Both the position numbers and the translations under genes were made by a program. Below are positions 21,675 through 33,978 of a stretch of DNA of 64,000 nt, in pieces (the first letter of the stretch is position 1; the number at the start of each line of letters is the position of its first letter). The stretch comes from Evernia prunastri (Eukaryota > Ascomycota > Lecanoromycetes > Lecanorales > Parmeliaceae). Location of the stretch: positions 1-64,000 of the forward strand of contig NKYR01000013.1 of the NCBI GenBank assembly GCA_003184365.1, given 5' to 3'. The notes under the pieces are model-generated. The model worked only from the letters and a program-made list of their open reading frames with translations. It did not search any database and had not been told where the DNA came from.

Positions 21675-23186
21675 CGTAGTAGATGGCGCGATTCTAAAGG
21701 CAAACAGCGCCGGTGTTCGATCTCGCTTGGAAGCAAGGAGTGATGATTGCGTTGGAAGCGCTCCATGATGGTTTTTGTGGTGGGGTTTCGTTCTGACAGA
21801 TCTCTGAACGCTTTGTTGTTCAGCTGCGTGCAGAAAGGACAAAGGCGAAAACCAAGATCTTCCGGATCAGGGTAGCGCGCATCCATTTACACATTCCAGT
21901 TTCCCGCTCCCATATGATCTTCGGTCGGTTTCCTTTGTTCGGTGATAATACCGTTCAATGCGTAAGCGGTTTCGGGAATCACATCATCTTTCTGGGTTGA
22001 AAGCGTCCCGCCTCAACGCATTGCTGCTCGAGGAGATTCGATCGGACAACGGATACTGACATCAGACCAGCGAATGCATCTGGCTTGAAGCCCAGCTTTT
22101 CCGACCTTCTTTAGCTCATCGAGGAGCTGAAGTGGAACAAGCTCGACGTCAAAGTCAACAGTCTGTAGCCTTGCAGGCTTGAAAAGTATGCAACTCAGCT
22201 GCCTAAGTTTGAGCGTTCGATTATCACTATTGTTTCTCTTTCGGCCCGCAATTTGAGTCGCGTGCCATCCGTTCTTTTCAAAGATCTTTCTACTGGAAGC
22301 GGTCAACATTGAAGGCGCTCGCGCACCCGGGCGCCATTGTCTCCAACTGGCGTCCCAGCCTCAGAACATGCCTTCCCCTCCCGATGTGGAGACTAAATTG
22401 AGGAAATGGCGCTTTCTTTCTCCTGCAAGTCCGACTCGTGCAGCTGAATACATCTACAGTTTTCAATTCTCTATGTTAGACTCTCGAACGGCTGTGAGCT
22501 TCTCGATTACTTATCGGGATTTTCGCTTTGGTAGACAACACGAGGTACTCTCATTGAAGGGCATGCTGATAACCCGGCAAACAGCATTTCGATTAGGTTT
22601 GTATATACACGCTCTTTACACTTTGAAGATAGACAACAAGGATCGTAGGGGTAGTGCTTGAGTAGATTTGAAATTGTCACCGGTATGTGAAAACATCACG
22701 AGAGAAGAGTGTTAGATGCGGTTGGTTTGAAGGGTCATTTCTATATACAGGGACAAGTGTCCCTGCTCCCATTTTTGGAGCCAGAACTGGAGTTCCAAAG
22801 ACCGTATCGATAGTTACGTTCATGGTGTGGGTCTGGCCTGGGGGTTTAGCGGGAAGCCGCACGTGACGTGTCGATCGACGATTGACCAAGCTCAGTTGTT
22901 GAACTGGTCATCGTGGAGAGGGTCGCTGTGGGCGTGGTGGTAGTCGATGAGGGATCCGAGGTCGGAGCTGAGGAGGGCGTAGGCGCGCTAAATCGCATTT
23001 TCGGTGCCCTAGTACCACAGTTCGCATTGCACGCGGCTTTGCGCTTGAGATGCAAGATTAAGGTACATGCGATCTATCCGACAAGGGTATCGAAAGTCTA
23101 GAACAGCAGCAGTCCCATCGTCTCCAGAACCATCGTTTCCCCGGTTTTGCGAAGCATATCACCTGTCTCCGCGACCACCTTCTAAA
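21675..23186. other. No supported gene
   Basis: Frames of about 100 codons at 22013-22309 (minus) and 22368-22661 (plus) show Leu-rich, F-box-neighbourhood-like composition but no motif. A Ser/Thr-rich minus frame at 22846-23055 could be part of a glycoprotein but has no start or splice support. Confidence 0.4.
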
Positions 23187-23839
23187 ATGCAGATACTCGC
23201 CCTTCTCTCCGTCTTATTTTCTTGTGCTGCCACCTTTGTCGAAGCGGCCGTGATCGGCAGCGGGCAAACTATCACCCTAGAGCATGACCCGCTCGTAAAC
23301 GCACTGGAGGCACCATCTTCACCCGTGACAGCACCGTACATCCAGTGTTACAGCAGCGTACCAAGCGCACAAAAAGAGGCCATTGTCAGTTCCTGCACCA
23401 CTTTGCTGTTTCGCTTGGACCACAGTCCTCGAAATCGTACTTTCGGGCCAGGCCCCGGGGTCGAAGTGCCACTTCCAGCACGGATCCAGACGGGTGAGAG
23501 TCCCAGCGTTTTTTTTCTTCTTTTTTTTTCCGTTCTTTTCCCCACTTCTTTTCTGGCTTCGTTCCAGGCCGACAGCTGATAGCTGGACATTTTTTGGCTT
23601 GCTTCCCAGGGGATATGATCTGTCACATGACCATTCTCACGGATGGTACCGATGATAGCGTGGCATGGAGTAAGATACAGGAGTATGGTATAGAAATCGT
23701 CGACAAGTGTATGAGGCAGGGAAACAAGGGTCTGATAGCCAATTTTGGTATTTTTGCACATTACAGACTGTTCTTTGAAGCTTTCGATAACAGGATGTGC
23801 AGGTACCGACGGCCATCTTACAATGCAGCTGGGCTTTGA
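23187..23839 (+). CDS. Small secreted cysteine-containing protein
   Basis: Two exons (23187-23493 and 23610-23839; intron with GTGAGA donor and a long polypyrimidine run before TTCCCAG) encode 178 residues. The N-terminus MQILALLSVLFSCAATFVEA is a clear signal peptide. The mature part has five Cys (IQCYSS, SSCTTL, ICHMTI, DKCMRQ, RMCRY) and a conserved-looking core DSVAWSKIQEYGIEIVDKC ending in a Gly-rich strand pair. There is no membrane anchor or enzyme motif. Small secreted proteins of this kind in plant- or insect-associated ascomycetes are often effector candidates, but nothing here proves a role. It stands alone between intergenic stretches. Confidence 0.7.
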
Positions 23840-24284
23840 TCTGTTGAACCAAGAAACTGCTTGAGGAAGATATACTGCGATTGAAGAGGAGAGGGGGCGG
23901 CTCCAAGGGCATTCCTCAAATCTTGTAGCTCACAGTGGATCACGTTCGACTTATCCTTGACATTAGCGGACTTGTACTTCTCTGTGAAAGGAATGTAGCG
24001 GTACCCCACCGCGATGTCGATGGATGATTCATCTCATACACCCTATCTGCCAATTGAACTATGGACTTTCTTCTCGCTCACGCGAGAATATCTTGGTGGA
24101 GAATGAAAAGAGACTTTTCACAGATTCTCCAAACCCAACCATACTATGTCTGAGGCTGTTTTTCAATTGTCTATAACTCATCCTTCGCATTCTCTGCTAT
24201 CTATGTCAGTTTTTCTGGCAATATCTTGTACTCTACTCCTGCAGACTATGATGGTGGGCCTCACACCCGGCCTACGAGTCCGCC
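23840..24284. other. Convergent 3' region
   Basis: Nothing recognisable between the secreted protein gene and the 3' end of the 2EXR gene. Confidence 0.5.
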
Positions 24285-25046
24285 TCAAGCATGTCCTCCA
24301 ATTCGGTACGCGCTTGGCCGGAACCTAAGACAATCCCTGTTGAGTCTGTTGTCGAAGACGGCAGGTCCGAGAGTCTTTGTAAGAAACTCAACTACCTTAT
24401 CATAGTCAGTCGATATCAAGGTGGGCGGAATTCTACGTCCATTTCTCCTCCGTAATGAAGCTAGATACGCGGTGTCCGCGCGATATACGAGCTTCAGCAC
24501 TAAGACCTCGAATCCAGTCAACGCTGCGATTCCCCGGTATACTTCGTTCTCTGCTATTCGGGGAGGATTGGGTCCAAGCTTGCCGAACCGGATGGTGATT
24601 TTGCATGTCTTTCGAGCAACTTCTTTACCGGTGAAGCACTGGATAAGCTTCGCGTCGATAGTGAACCTTGAGGGAGTTGTCAACTCGATGCGGAGCTCGA
24701 GATGTTGGATATAGTCTGGAGCCGTCAATTTAAGAATGCCGTACAGCGTGATCTTGGCCGTCAGAGGGAGGGCCACCCGGCTAATGACGGGACGCCCCAG
24801 GTAAACTCGAAGTATCGCAACTTTTTTGAGATATGCAACTGCTTCCTGGTTGACGAGCTTGGACACTCTCAATAAGCCGAGGTCTCCGGCCTGGATGAGG
24901 GGTTCGTAGATCATTACACGAAGCTCTGGAGGAAGTCTGAGGAAAGGAAAGGGTGTTTCAGCGAATATTTTGGCGTATCGAGGGATTAAAGCCCCGTACT
25001 CCCGGTACATGCCATCCCAGAACCTGCTGTCTACCAGATGAGGCAT
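24285..25046 (-). CDS. 2EXR-type F-box-related protein
   Basis: Single 253-codon frame. Residues about 33-80 read FPFLRLPPELRVMIYEPLI then LLRVSKLVNQEAVAYLKK. This matches the fungal 2EXR/F-box-like pattern F-x-x-L-P-x-E-L-R-x-x-I-Y...L-L-x-x-x-x-x-x-x-E-A, found in large families of ascomycete proteins of unknown function. The C-terminal half is a mixed alpha/beta region (TAKITLYGILKLTAPDYIQ; HLELRIELTT) common to the family. A second Met at residue 13 is an alternative start. No intron needed. A role in protein-protein recognition is inferred from the family only. Confidence 0.7.
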   Translation of the reverse strand: MPHLVDSRFWDGMYREYGALIPRYAKIFAETPFPFLRLPPELRVMIYEPLIQAGDLGLLRVSKLVNQEAVAYLKKVAILRVYLGRPVISRVALPLTAKITLYGILKLTAPDYIQHLELRIELTTPSRFTIDAKLIQCFTGKEVARKTCKITIRFGKLGPNPPRIAENEVYRGIAALTGFEVLVLKLVYRADTAYLASLRRRNGRRIPPTLISTDYDKVVEFLTKTLGPAVFDNRLNRDCLRFRPSAYRIGGHA

Positions 25047-26897
25047 ATCGAGGTTTCCGTTTTCCGATCCCGCTTGGTGTTTCGGGTTGAAGTTTCCTGA
25101 TGATAAGCGTAGACCGTGGAATGGAAGAGGATAGGAAGTCAGACATCAGTAGTGGTTTAAAAGGTCGAGGAGCTTAGGTGTTGACGATTGTGTTATAGAC
25201 CGAAAGTAAACTCTACATGTTAAGTTCCTGCACTGTCATTGATGAGGTGAATGAACAAAGACAATACCTTGCAATGCCAAGAAGTCTTCATCTCGCCGGG
25301 GGTCGACTTTGCGCTTCTAGTCGTATATATAGTGTCATGACACAAAGAGATAATCAGGAGCAGCTATTGAGACAACTCACCCAGTATATGAGACGACAAT
25401 TGCAGATGTTATACCAGTAAAAACAAACAGAAACCAGGTGTTATTCCATTAAGAACTATTTCAACACGCATATGGTAAGAGGCAAAGTAATGGCAATCTT
25501 GACACAAATTTGGCGGTCACATTCGTTCATCATAAATGCATAGGACTTCCTGTGTGCTTGTGAATAGAAGAGACGCTTAAAATCGACACAAATAACGGAT
25601 TGCTAACGCGACCAGGAGCAATTCCAGTTGTATTCGTGTTAAAAAGTACGTTATTTGTTGTTTGTTAACGTTGGTTCCCAGCCTCCTTCCGGCCACTCCC
25701 AGCTACAGTGTCTAGCCAACCACTTTATTAGTATGGCATATAGGACTGCCCCAAGGGAGCTCTAGGATAACCAATCAATACCTCCAAAATATCTCAGTCC
25801 TTTTTAGTCATTCAAGAACTTACCTAAACACAACGAAACTTCACGTATTTTTAAAGTGCTGCCTCGCGGCCAGTGCGGTCAAGTAATCGCGTTAGCGTCT
25901 GAAGACTGCACCCTCATCGATGCAGAGTTGTATACATTGAAATGATACCTGAGCTAGCAAGGGGTGCATGGAAATGAAGTGAATGCGTAGCCACGACGCT
26001 TCCCTCTGAGCCGTCCATCGCAGAAGGCGGTGTCAACATCCGCGAGCGCTTCGGTTACCATGCTCAGATCGTCGCTTTGGGCTACCGGTGCTAGGCATGT
26101 TGACGATGTGAAGGATTCGGCGAGTATTTGGGTCGCTTCGGCTTTGGTGGAGCTGCATGGGGTGCGGAGAGTGATTCTCGGATAGTTGGTCAGGTCTCGG
26201 GGTGGATCGTTGTATGGGCGCCGGTGTGCCGTAAGATTGGCTCTTTGGGTTGGTCCTTGAAATAGTGACTGCGCTGTCGTTGAGGTGGGGACCACGGGTG
26301 TCTGGATATGAGGGGGACGTGATAAGGTGGTTGGCGACTGGGAAATGTGTGCGGGTATGGAAGCGGCTGAAAGATGTCCAGGAGCTGAGACTTCTTTCTA
26401 TATCTGGAAGGACAGAGGAAACAACCTCGTGCTTTACCTGGTGAAGATCGTGCTTTCACACCCTTTCGTCGGAACATTTTGGCAGATGTATTTTGGGAAC
26501 GGTGGCCATTGTCACTCCACGAGATGATTGACATATCTAGGCGTGGCCGGCTGCATGAAGTCGAGAGCTCAGCCAGACCAGAGGTTTGGACAGCTCCATA
26601 AGAACGCATGGCAAGCTCATAGAATCAACCTTCTGCCATCACACATGAAAAGAAGGCTCTTGAAACAACACGACTGATAATTTGTGGCATTAATACATGC
26701 ACGAATATCTGCGGGGAAATGAAGCTCACTCTTTGAGATATCCGAGATGATTGTAGAATTCCAGGTTAGTGTTGCACTCACACTGATTCAAATTAAAAAT
26801 AAACAACTCTACGTACAACATCCCGCCGTCTCTGCTCGTCCCGTGACCCGACAAGATCAATCTTGCTCTCGTGACATTAGCATAACAAGGTTCAAGG
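25047..26897. other. Mostly empty interval
   Basis: A TATA-like GTATATATAG lies at 25321-25331 without a supported gene after it. Two overlapping minus-strand frames (25954-26295 and 26190-26609) are open for more than 110 codons; the first has non-random composition (LADVDTAFCDGRLRGKRRG) but no recognisable motif or start, so I do not call it. Confidence 0.4.
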
Positions 26898-27779
26898 TCA
26901 ACCAAAGAGCAAGATCGCCGCATGTTGGCCAGACTCATTGTCACTCTCCGACAGTATAAGGCGCCGTTTCAGCCAACAGTCAGGTACGGCATTGTTGTCG
27001 TTGCATACGGCACCAGAGCAACCAAGAGCGGGAAAATTCATAGATGGAGTCTGAAAGCTGTATAAGGCACAAGCGTCCAAGCATTCTTTGAGCGAGGTCG
27101 CGTTGCTTATGATCTGCATGTCAACGGCCGCGCCAATTTCAATGGCTCGAAAGTTGGTATTGCACAAGATCTGGTAGGTCAAGGTTGCGTTTGGTATCAC
27201 GTACTCAGGACTCAGACTCGAGGACACTCTGTTGGTCGCGATGTAATTGGAGCCGTTGGCGGCGGGACAGAGAGGTGAAGATGTGGTGGAGGTGGAGCTG
27301 GAGGGGGCGGCGGAGGTGGAGGTTGAGGGGGGTGTGGAGCTGGAGGAGCTGGAGCTGTGGAGGCGGTGGATGTGACCACCGGCGTTTGTGTGGTTGTAAA
27401 TACATTGCCAGATCGCGTGACGGTAATGATGGGGCAACTAAAGAAAGATTTAGCAGACAGAAGCCTAATACATTACCTCGACATTTGACTAAGAACGAGC
27501 TCACCTCGATGTGCTGGACTTGCGTTTCGTCGCTAGGCCTACGCCTAGTCCTACACCTAGTGCTACAGCCAGACACAAGGTCGCGATCACAGTTAGCGCC
27601 CCTAAATATTTGCTCCGGCTAGTTTTGGAGACAGGACGGAAAGGTGGATCCGGCTGGCTCAACGCGATCTTGCTCGTTTCACTAGAACCAGTGTAGTTTC
27701 TGTTCCCGTCAGACTGAGCGACAACCTCTGAACCATTGTGCAAATTGACCTCCAATCCAGGCTGATCGATTGTATTCAT
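26898..27779 (-). CDS. Single-pass membrane protein with PAN/Apple-like ectodomain (apparent frameshift)
   Basis: Exon 1 runs from the ATG at 27779 (MNTIDQPGLEVNLHNGSEVV) and encodes a polar N-terminal segment then one membrane helix (LGALTVIATLCLAVALGVGL). A GTGAGC donor near 27506 and a TTTAG acceptor at 27438 lead to exon 2, which first reads CPIITVTRSGNVFTTTQTPV, a typical start of a Ser/Thr-rich linker. The rest of the protein (NATLTYQILCNTNFRAIEIG, then KECLDACALYSF and CSGAVCNDNN-x-x-PDCWLK) is in the other frame: a Cys-rich PAN-like domain as in fungal surface proteins. The frames change inside the CTCCAGCTCC-rich linker (about 27310-27370), so one base is missing or extra there. Expected topology: cytosolic N-terminus, extracellular C-terminus. 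Confidence 0.6.
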
Positions 27780-30207
27780 CGTGAAGGTCTCATCTTTGTG
27801 CTTGTGTTCAGAAGAATTTTTTTGGATGAGGAAATTCATAAGTGATACGAATTTCGTCCAATGTTGTATAATTTTATGGAACCTGCAAGTTACGAAAAGC
27901 AAATATCTGTTCAAAGAGTGTTAGATGAAATGTGTCGACATCTTGCATATGTAGGATACATATTGGCACGGAAAACAGGGGAGAGAGATTGGTGACCGGT
28001 AGGAACCAAATGCGAAACCAGTAATTTTGAAACTCAGGCGTCAAACTTTCTTCTGAGTTTCAGGATTCTCAAGGTGATCTTGTATCTGCATCTCGTCGAC
28101 TCTTCAAATCTTCAGCCCCGAGTCCACGGGGAAATCGGTATCCAATCGCAGTCGTCAAAACCAGATATGCACTTTGAGATGCTTGTAGAGTATGCAGCAT
28201 GACCCTGAAGGCTTGTTGCACCTTCCCTCACAATTGCATTCGCTAAGCCTACTCCGTCTTTAATTCGACCTCTTGGCGGTGTTTGAACCGCGACGGATGC
28301 ATACTGCATCATGCCGAGGCTGTGTATGCATAATGCATGCAAAGAAAAGGGGTACGATAAGAAGAAGATACAAAAAGGCCTAGAGGCTACATTAATGCGT
28401 ACGAGAAGTCGGTTCTTACGGAAATCTAATGAAGAGACGATAGTTGGCCATAAAATATGCAAAAGATGCCATAATTGATGAATGGAGACCTGGAAGTCAA
28501 CCAGACCCTCCTAAAGGACATCGGCTTAATAAGGGGAGGAATAAAGCCTTAATTTAGTAGACAGCCATTACTCTACCATTCTGGCCCGAGCTTTGAGGGA
28601 AGAATCGCCGGATGAGATTGGGCAATCGGAGGAGCTTCCGTGAGTCGAGTGCTTGACTCTGAAGCCAAGGACATCACACTGTCCTGTAATCCAGTCAGAC
28701 TCAATAGTTTTCCGCGACTCTATAGCCGCCCATTGGACATTGGGTCCTTTCGTAAAGTACTGCCAGACGTGGTCAGGTAGATGCTGAAGCGATTCATCTG
28801 TTATTGTCCTAGCCCCTCATAGCCCAACTAGCGGTTCATATTCTGCGAGACTCGCATTTCAATCTTTGAATTCATAACTATAGGGGAGAGAAAGCTAGCC
28901 TTGACTAGTGAGCAAGAGCGGAAAGTTGAGCATTTGAACGACACGGTCTGTTTCTACCTTACCTTTCTTACCCTAGCTAACGGGAATTTAGCGCCCGGGC
29001 TATCATAACCGCCCAGAGGCAACAAAACTGCAACAAAATTGCAACAAATGTCAAGTCCCAAGATTTACTTCGTACCCACATTGGGACTACTATATCACCC
29101 TAGATTTTAAATCAAAATAATACAAGGACTCTAAAAGATAAATCTTTATCAGACCGCAATTAGGAAATTGAATTGTGTTAACAAATTTGTTGCCGAGGTC
29201 TGGGCGCTTATCGGATACTCTGGAATCGAGTAGCCGGACTTCCGAGTTGCTGCAGGAGACTATCGACGATTTGATTAAGGTGCTGCCATGCTTCTAGGGT
29301 GATCCTCCAACCCAGCTTATCAATCATAGACCTTCTTCACCTCTTGTCTCTCAGTTAGTGACTTTCTCTATGGACATGGAGACTATGAGCTCTGGACAGT
29401 GGTTGGCGGACTGCATACACTCGCTTAGTCTTTGGCATCGTAAACAGTGGAATGGATTCTTGGGCATCACGGCAAGTATCAACGTTGATAGAAACCTGCG
29501 GACAGGCGCCAGGTCCCTGGCTCTTTTGGCTTCCTAATAAATCTACGGTTGTCTCCGTCGGAGCCATGCTCTCAGCCTTCAGCCTTGTCAAGATCTGCTG
29601 CGTTCAATACACCCTTACTTATACGTCTCCCAGACTATAAATCGCTGCTCTCCCGTTGAATATTTCAGTTTTACCATTTCTCCCACTTTCTTCTTGATTC
29701 CCGTCTCTCCTACGAACATGCGCTATCCGTTGGCCAAACTGATTAGGTTTGATGCTTTGTGGGCACCGTTGCTCAGACCGGACGCCATCTTCTAAGGGTA
29801 CCGACAAGAAGCGGGTACGGAGGGATAGTAGAGGAGGACGTGCATTGGAGCAAGGGGTTTGCGGAGTGTCTTGGAATGGTAGTCTCTACCTTGCCGCCGT
29901 ATCATCTCCATTCGATTTTGATCCTGCGTGTAGAAAAAGAGAACAGGCAGAACGATCCGTCATTTGATGCCACCACCGGGCAGACTCACGTATTCGTCAG
30001 TCCCAGGTCCAGCCGATTGCCTGTGTGGAGGTTGCTCGTAGAAGGTGATTGTTTCCATTCTGTGAGAGAAAGTCCTGGACGACCAACTACCGATGATATC
30101 GCGAGGTGAATACAAAGGTGTCTGTTTGGACTCATGGGATCCAGTTGAGGGAAGTAGGATGGAAACTGTGACGGTACCAGTGTGTCGAAGCGGTGCAACG
30201 CTCATCA
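27780..30207. other. Long interval without a supported gene
   Basis: Short frames only. The part 28560-29240 is relatively AT-rich with many stops. TGCAACAAAATTGCAACAAA near 29028-29048 is a short direct duplication. Nothing resembles an RNA gene or transposon. Confidence 0.4.
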
Positions 30208-31454
30208 TCATGGAGGTTGCATACAAGTATCGTGGTATAGCGCTTCGCATCTCGCGTTCCGTACTATGTTCGGCGTTTGTCCTTTCACGCTTTCGAAGTC
30301 CGCCTCCTTCGACTCGTCACCTTTTCCGTCTCCCGCTTGGACCTGGCTTACATACCCATGTGCGTCGGCTGGTTGGTAGTGGTGCATGATCTCAGGATTG
30401 ATAGTGATGCAATCAAGGTGTCCTTCTCGGCAACCTACACTGAGAGCAACGTCGAAGGCTTCATCCGCGCCTCGACCAGCCCATGTCAGCACCTTTTGTG
30501 CATGTTCCCGATTCAACGCGTAGCCAAAGGAGCAGACTGGTAGTATGGCCATCTGTATTACTCGGTGGCCTTCTTCGACGTTGTTTATTTTGACTTTTGA
30601 CCATCCCGCATAGAAATCCCATGGTTGCGGACGACCCCGGGTTGTGTCGTTGAACTCGAGTCGGCGTGTATCGTTCTCAGTGATCTCCCCGCAGTGTCCA
30701 AGCCACAGTACATCCCAGGACCGTCCGTAGGGCGCTGGATCGCTCGGATCGACTCGTGAGAAATTTCGCACGGCGTCTGATATCAGGGGCATCTGTTCTT
30801 TGATGGCTACATCCCAGTCAACATCATCTTCCATTATCATCGCTGTGTCGAGATCGCTGGCTATAAAATACTTGATCATGTCAAGATGCGCTAGCCATGC
30901 CAACGCGGAGCCCCTGGAGGGGTGCTTGCTTGCCTGGGGGCCAAGGTCCATGAATGCGCTGACGAATTCATCCGTGAAGGATGACTGAATGGGAATCTTA
31001 ATTGTAAGATTCGTGATCTTTGCCGCCGCTTCTAGTCCTCGGGAACGCCAGCTGGGTCCTTTGGCCAACGCGAGTAGCTTCTGGAACTATCAAAGCACAT
31101 GGTAAGGTTATCATAAACCTATGAAGGCTGATTTCTACCTTGTATAGTAGGACTTACTCCAAGAGTGTTGTTCGCTGCCATTTCCCCAGGACTTGACTGG
31201 ACCGCAATGACTTGTGGCCGACTGGTATCGACATCCCATACTCGGCTGTCCCAGTGGTATCTGATCCTACCAAGCGAAAAAAATAGAATTGATGCAAGGA
31301 TGGCTAGACAGGCTGTCAGGGCTAAATAGGCGGGCAGACTTCGTGACCGTAATCTTTGGTGCACCTTTTGTAAGAAAGTATTTGACTGACGAAAGGAATC
31401 CCAAGAGGATGATATGGCATGTGAATGCCGGAGCATGTTGTCTAAGGAAAGCAT
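30208..31454 (-). CDS. Glycosyltransferase family 25 protein
   Basis: Two exons (31454-31158 and 31086-30208; 71-nt intron, GTAAGT donor) encode 391 residues. An N-terminal signal anchor at about residues 38-60 (LPAYLALTACLAILASILFF) makes it a type II, Golgi-facing protein. The fungal GT25 domain follows: SWRSRGLEAAAKITN, the acceptor-side segment SRGSALAWLAHLDMIKYF, and the metal/donor-binding MEDDVDWD (Glu185, Asp186, Asp187). GHCGEITEND and FGYALNREHAQKVL are further family blocks. GT25 members move galactose or glucose onto glycans; the acceptor here is unknown. The ATG at residue 7 is an alternative start. No partner genes lie next to it. Confidence 0.85.
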
Positions 31455-31999
31455 ATCCTGGAAGACGGTATCAGAATGAGGGAAAAAAGGTGTAAGAGTA
31501 TGCTATGGCAAGAAGGCTCTCGAAATGGGGAACAGATGAGTGCTCCAAAATCTCGAAAGAATTAAACAAAAGGTGAGGCTGATTCTTTCTTGCAGGAGCT
31601 TAGACGACCATTGTAGCCTGATGAAACATGGTAATTATACGGATGATCAAAGGGTGCTGCTGCCTCGGTGACCCTGGAAAGCGACTATTCTTACCGTGCG
31701 AAAGCTGCTCCTCGGCACCATTCTACGTTGCAAAAGGAAGCTGCCAATTTTAAAGACTGATGACGATCCAATCTTATTCGAAGGATGCACGCATGACATG
31801 CGCTCGGATAGTTCTTGCAACGGTTTTTGAAATCTTTCTGCATAAGATCGTCATCGCAGCGAGCGACACACACGACCTGAATGCCACACATTTGCGTTCA
31901 AAAGGATTGCGCTCCTGCATGATCCCATAGCCCCTTCACTGCCTTCATCTTGATAGTGTACTAGCGGCTGCGAGGAGGCTATGATTAGGGATACAAAAC
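31455..31999. other. Divergent intergenic region
   Basis: It separates the GT25 gene (minus) from the glycoprotein gene (plus) and should hold both promoters. No specific element recognised. Confidence 0.5.
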
Positions 32000-32862
32000 A
32001 TGACCATCCCTAGAATTCTCTCGTATTCTCTGCTCGTAACCGTCTCCTTCACGATACCGACCTCCTATTCCACGCGGAACTGGGTTGGCTTCACGGAAAC
32101 TGTAGAATGTCTGAAATTAACCAATTCCTAGTGCCCCCGGATCTTACTGAACCTGGCAATTATGAGCTTGCGGCCGTGGTCCCATATGGCACGCCGATAT
32201 TATTCAACTGGACAGCCAACTACAACATCCCTCTTACCCTGAAGATAGTCCAAGAGACACACTTCCTGGACGGCAATACCCTTCCAGTTAATGAATCAAT
32301 ACTCGCTTGTACAGTACCGTCCCTTGATCTGCCCGTCAACTGACCGAAGAGGTGGAGCTGACACCGTTTGTTTGTTGCTCTTCCTCCAGCCTACCTCACC
32401 AACACAACCTACCTCTGGGACGGCAAACCATCGCAGAACCTGTCCCTGAGCAACGTCTTCTGGCTGGCAATGTACAATGCCTCAGACCCGATCGCTTATC
32501 TGTTCGCATCGCAATATATCAACGTCACCGGCAGCGCTTCCTCTTCTTCAACTACCTCCACCACCTTCACCATCTTCTCTTCTTCCCCCACACCATCGTC
32601 ATCATCATATCTCGCCTCCAATCCCACCACACAAATCACCAGCACCCCGCCCACAACAGTCCCCATACCCTCAATGCCTCCAAAGTTAACCAACAACCAC
32701 GTTGATCTCGCCGCGGGGCTCGGAGCCGGGCTCGGCGGCGCCGGCTTGATCGTCGTGGCCGCGCTGTTCTTTGTCCTGGGCAGGAAGCGCAATGGCGGCG
32801 GCGGGAAAATGGCCAGACGAGAGGTGTACCAGCTGGCTGAGAATGACACATTTCCGCGTTGA
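32000..32862 (+). CDS. Single-pass fungal surface glycoprotein (N-terminal frame break)
   Basis: The ATG at 32000 opens a signal peptide (MTIPRILSYSLLVTVSFTIP) and NWVGFTETV, but this frame stops. The body resumes one frame away at 32107 with MSEINQFLVPPDLTEPGNYE, the start of a domain common in Pezizomycotina. It continues as YGTPILFNWTANYNIPLTL and, after an intron at 32309-32389 (GTACAG donor, GCTGAC branch, CTCCAG acceptor), as YLTNTTYLWDGKPSQNLSLS. A Ser/Thr-rich stalk leads to one membrane helix (LGGAGLIVVAALFFVLG) and a short basic cytosolic tail. Missing one base near 32104 would restore signal peptide plus body; a hidden intron is the alternative. Several N-x-T/S sites suggest N-glycosylation. 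Function unknown. Confidence 0.65.
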
Positions 32863-33027
32863 GTGGTAGGAGCGGTGGAGCAGAAGAGGACTGGAGCGCG
32901 GTTGAAAACGGAGGGTGGAGAAGTTAGGGAGAGGGGGGTTTCTTTTCGTTAAAACGGGTATAGACGGGGAGGTTGCCACTAGATAGCGGGAGTGTTAACG
33001 CATCTTGCTAGTGCCTTCCATACATAC

Positions 33028-33455
33028 TCGCCACTGTGGGACTGAGAGTTAGTCGTTTACATGGCATGGTATCTTTGCATTGCATAGTTATTTCGCATAG
33101 TAGGCTACAATATCGCATAGCATGGCAATCTCACATAGAGGGATGTGACTCGTGTCAGGGATGCGATGACCAGGAGATTGATGGCCTGAGGGGAGCTCTA
33201 TATATATGGGCTTCCCACCAGTGATAGGCTCTTCATTCGATTCCGACTCTTTCAGAACTCTTTTCCGCCCGCCCGCACCTGTACACATTATAAATTCATT
33301 CTACTCGGGGCTTAGCTGAACAAGCATGGGAGTTCTCCTAGCTCTCGGGGGTCTGCATATGCATCTTCAGGTAGCTAGCTCCGGTGTTAAGACCCAGCAA
33401 CAACATCTACACAATTTCAGCTGTTTTGGTGCTTCTACATGATGATAGGCGAAGA
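33028..33455 (+). repeat. Dispersed repeat family, copy B (no internal gene)
   Basis: It has the same order as copy A: GGACTGAGAGTTAGTCG, TTTCGCATAGTAGGC, GGGAGCTCTATATATATGG, TCATTCGATTCCGACTCTTT, then directly the right arm with CTCGGGGGTCTGCATATGCA, CTTCAGGTAGCTAGCTCCGG, TTTCAGCTGTTTTGG and ACATGATGATAGGCGAAG. The joining segment (about 33265-33335) resembles that of copy C but not copy A. The ends read TCGCC at the left and GGCGA at the right, a possible 5-base inverted terminus. Directly before it lies the 3' end of the surface glycoprotein gene. Confidence 0.75.
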
Positions 33456-33978
33456 TTTATTACTCGGAGTCAGGGCGGAAAGCAAGCAACGATCTCCTCC
33501 ACGTCTCATCATCTTCCTTAGCGCCAATAATTTTTATTATAAGAGTAACTGTCGCAAATTATCTCGAATTCTGGTTTACGAAGGAACAAGACGATAACAA
33601 CTAATAGGTTTATCGTCTAAAGCTCGAGCGGGCCTAGCACTGCGAAGGGACTTTGTGTAAGGTACGATAGGCGACTAACAAAGTAAGAGATTCGCGGAAG
33701 CCTATCTTAACAGCAATTTGATGCCCTTGACTTAAGAGTCCGGCAAGTACATGACCCACAGAAGCTTCTCCGACCACCATCCGGCTGTTCTTCCCTCAGA
33801 CCCAGAAACGGGACAATTTTTTTATCGCCTTTGGTTCAACATTTTGCTTTTGCTCAATGACTAAGGCTATTTCTCCCTCTTATCAAGACACTCTCGTCAA
33901 GAACGTCCTGGCTGACGGCTGGCGTCTCCGTGCATCAGCTACGACAACTCAGGCCCTGGTTTTTCCGTCCCGTTACCG
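33456..33978. other. No supported gene
   Basis: AT-rich stretch, then the 3' flank of the Hsp70 gene. Confidence 0.5.

Noticed and set aside
25954..26609. Two overlapping minus-strand frames of 113 and 139 codons
   Set aside because: One has a plausible protein-like stretch, but there is no recognisable motif, no clear start and the two frames conflict.
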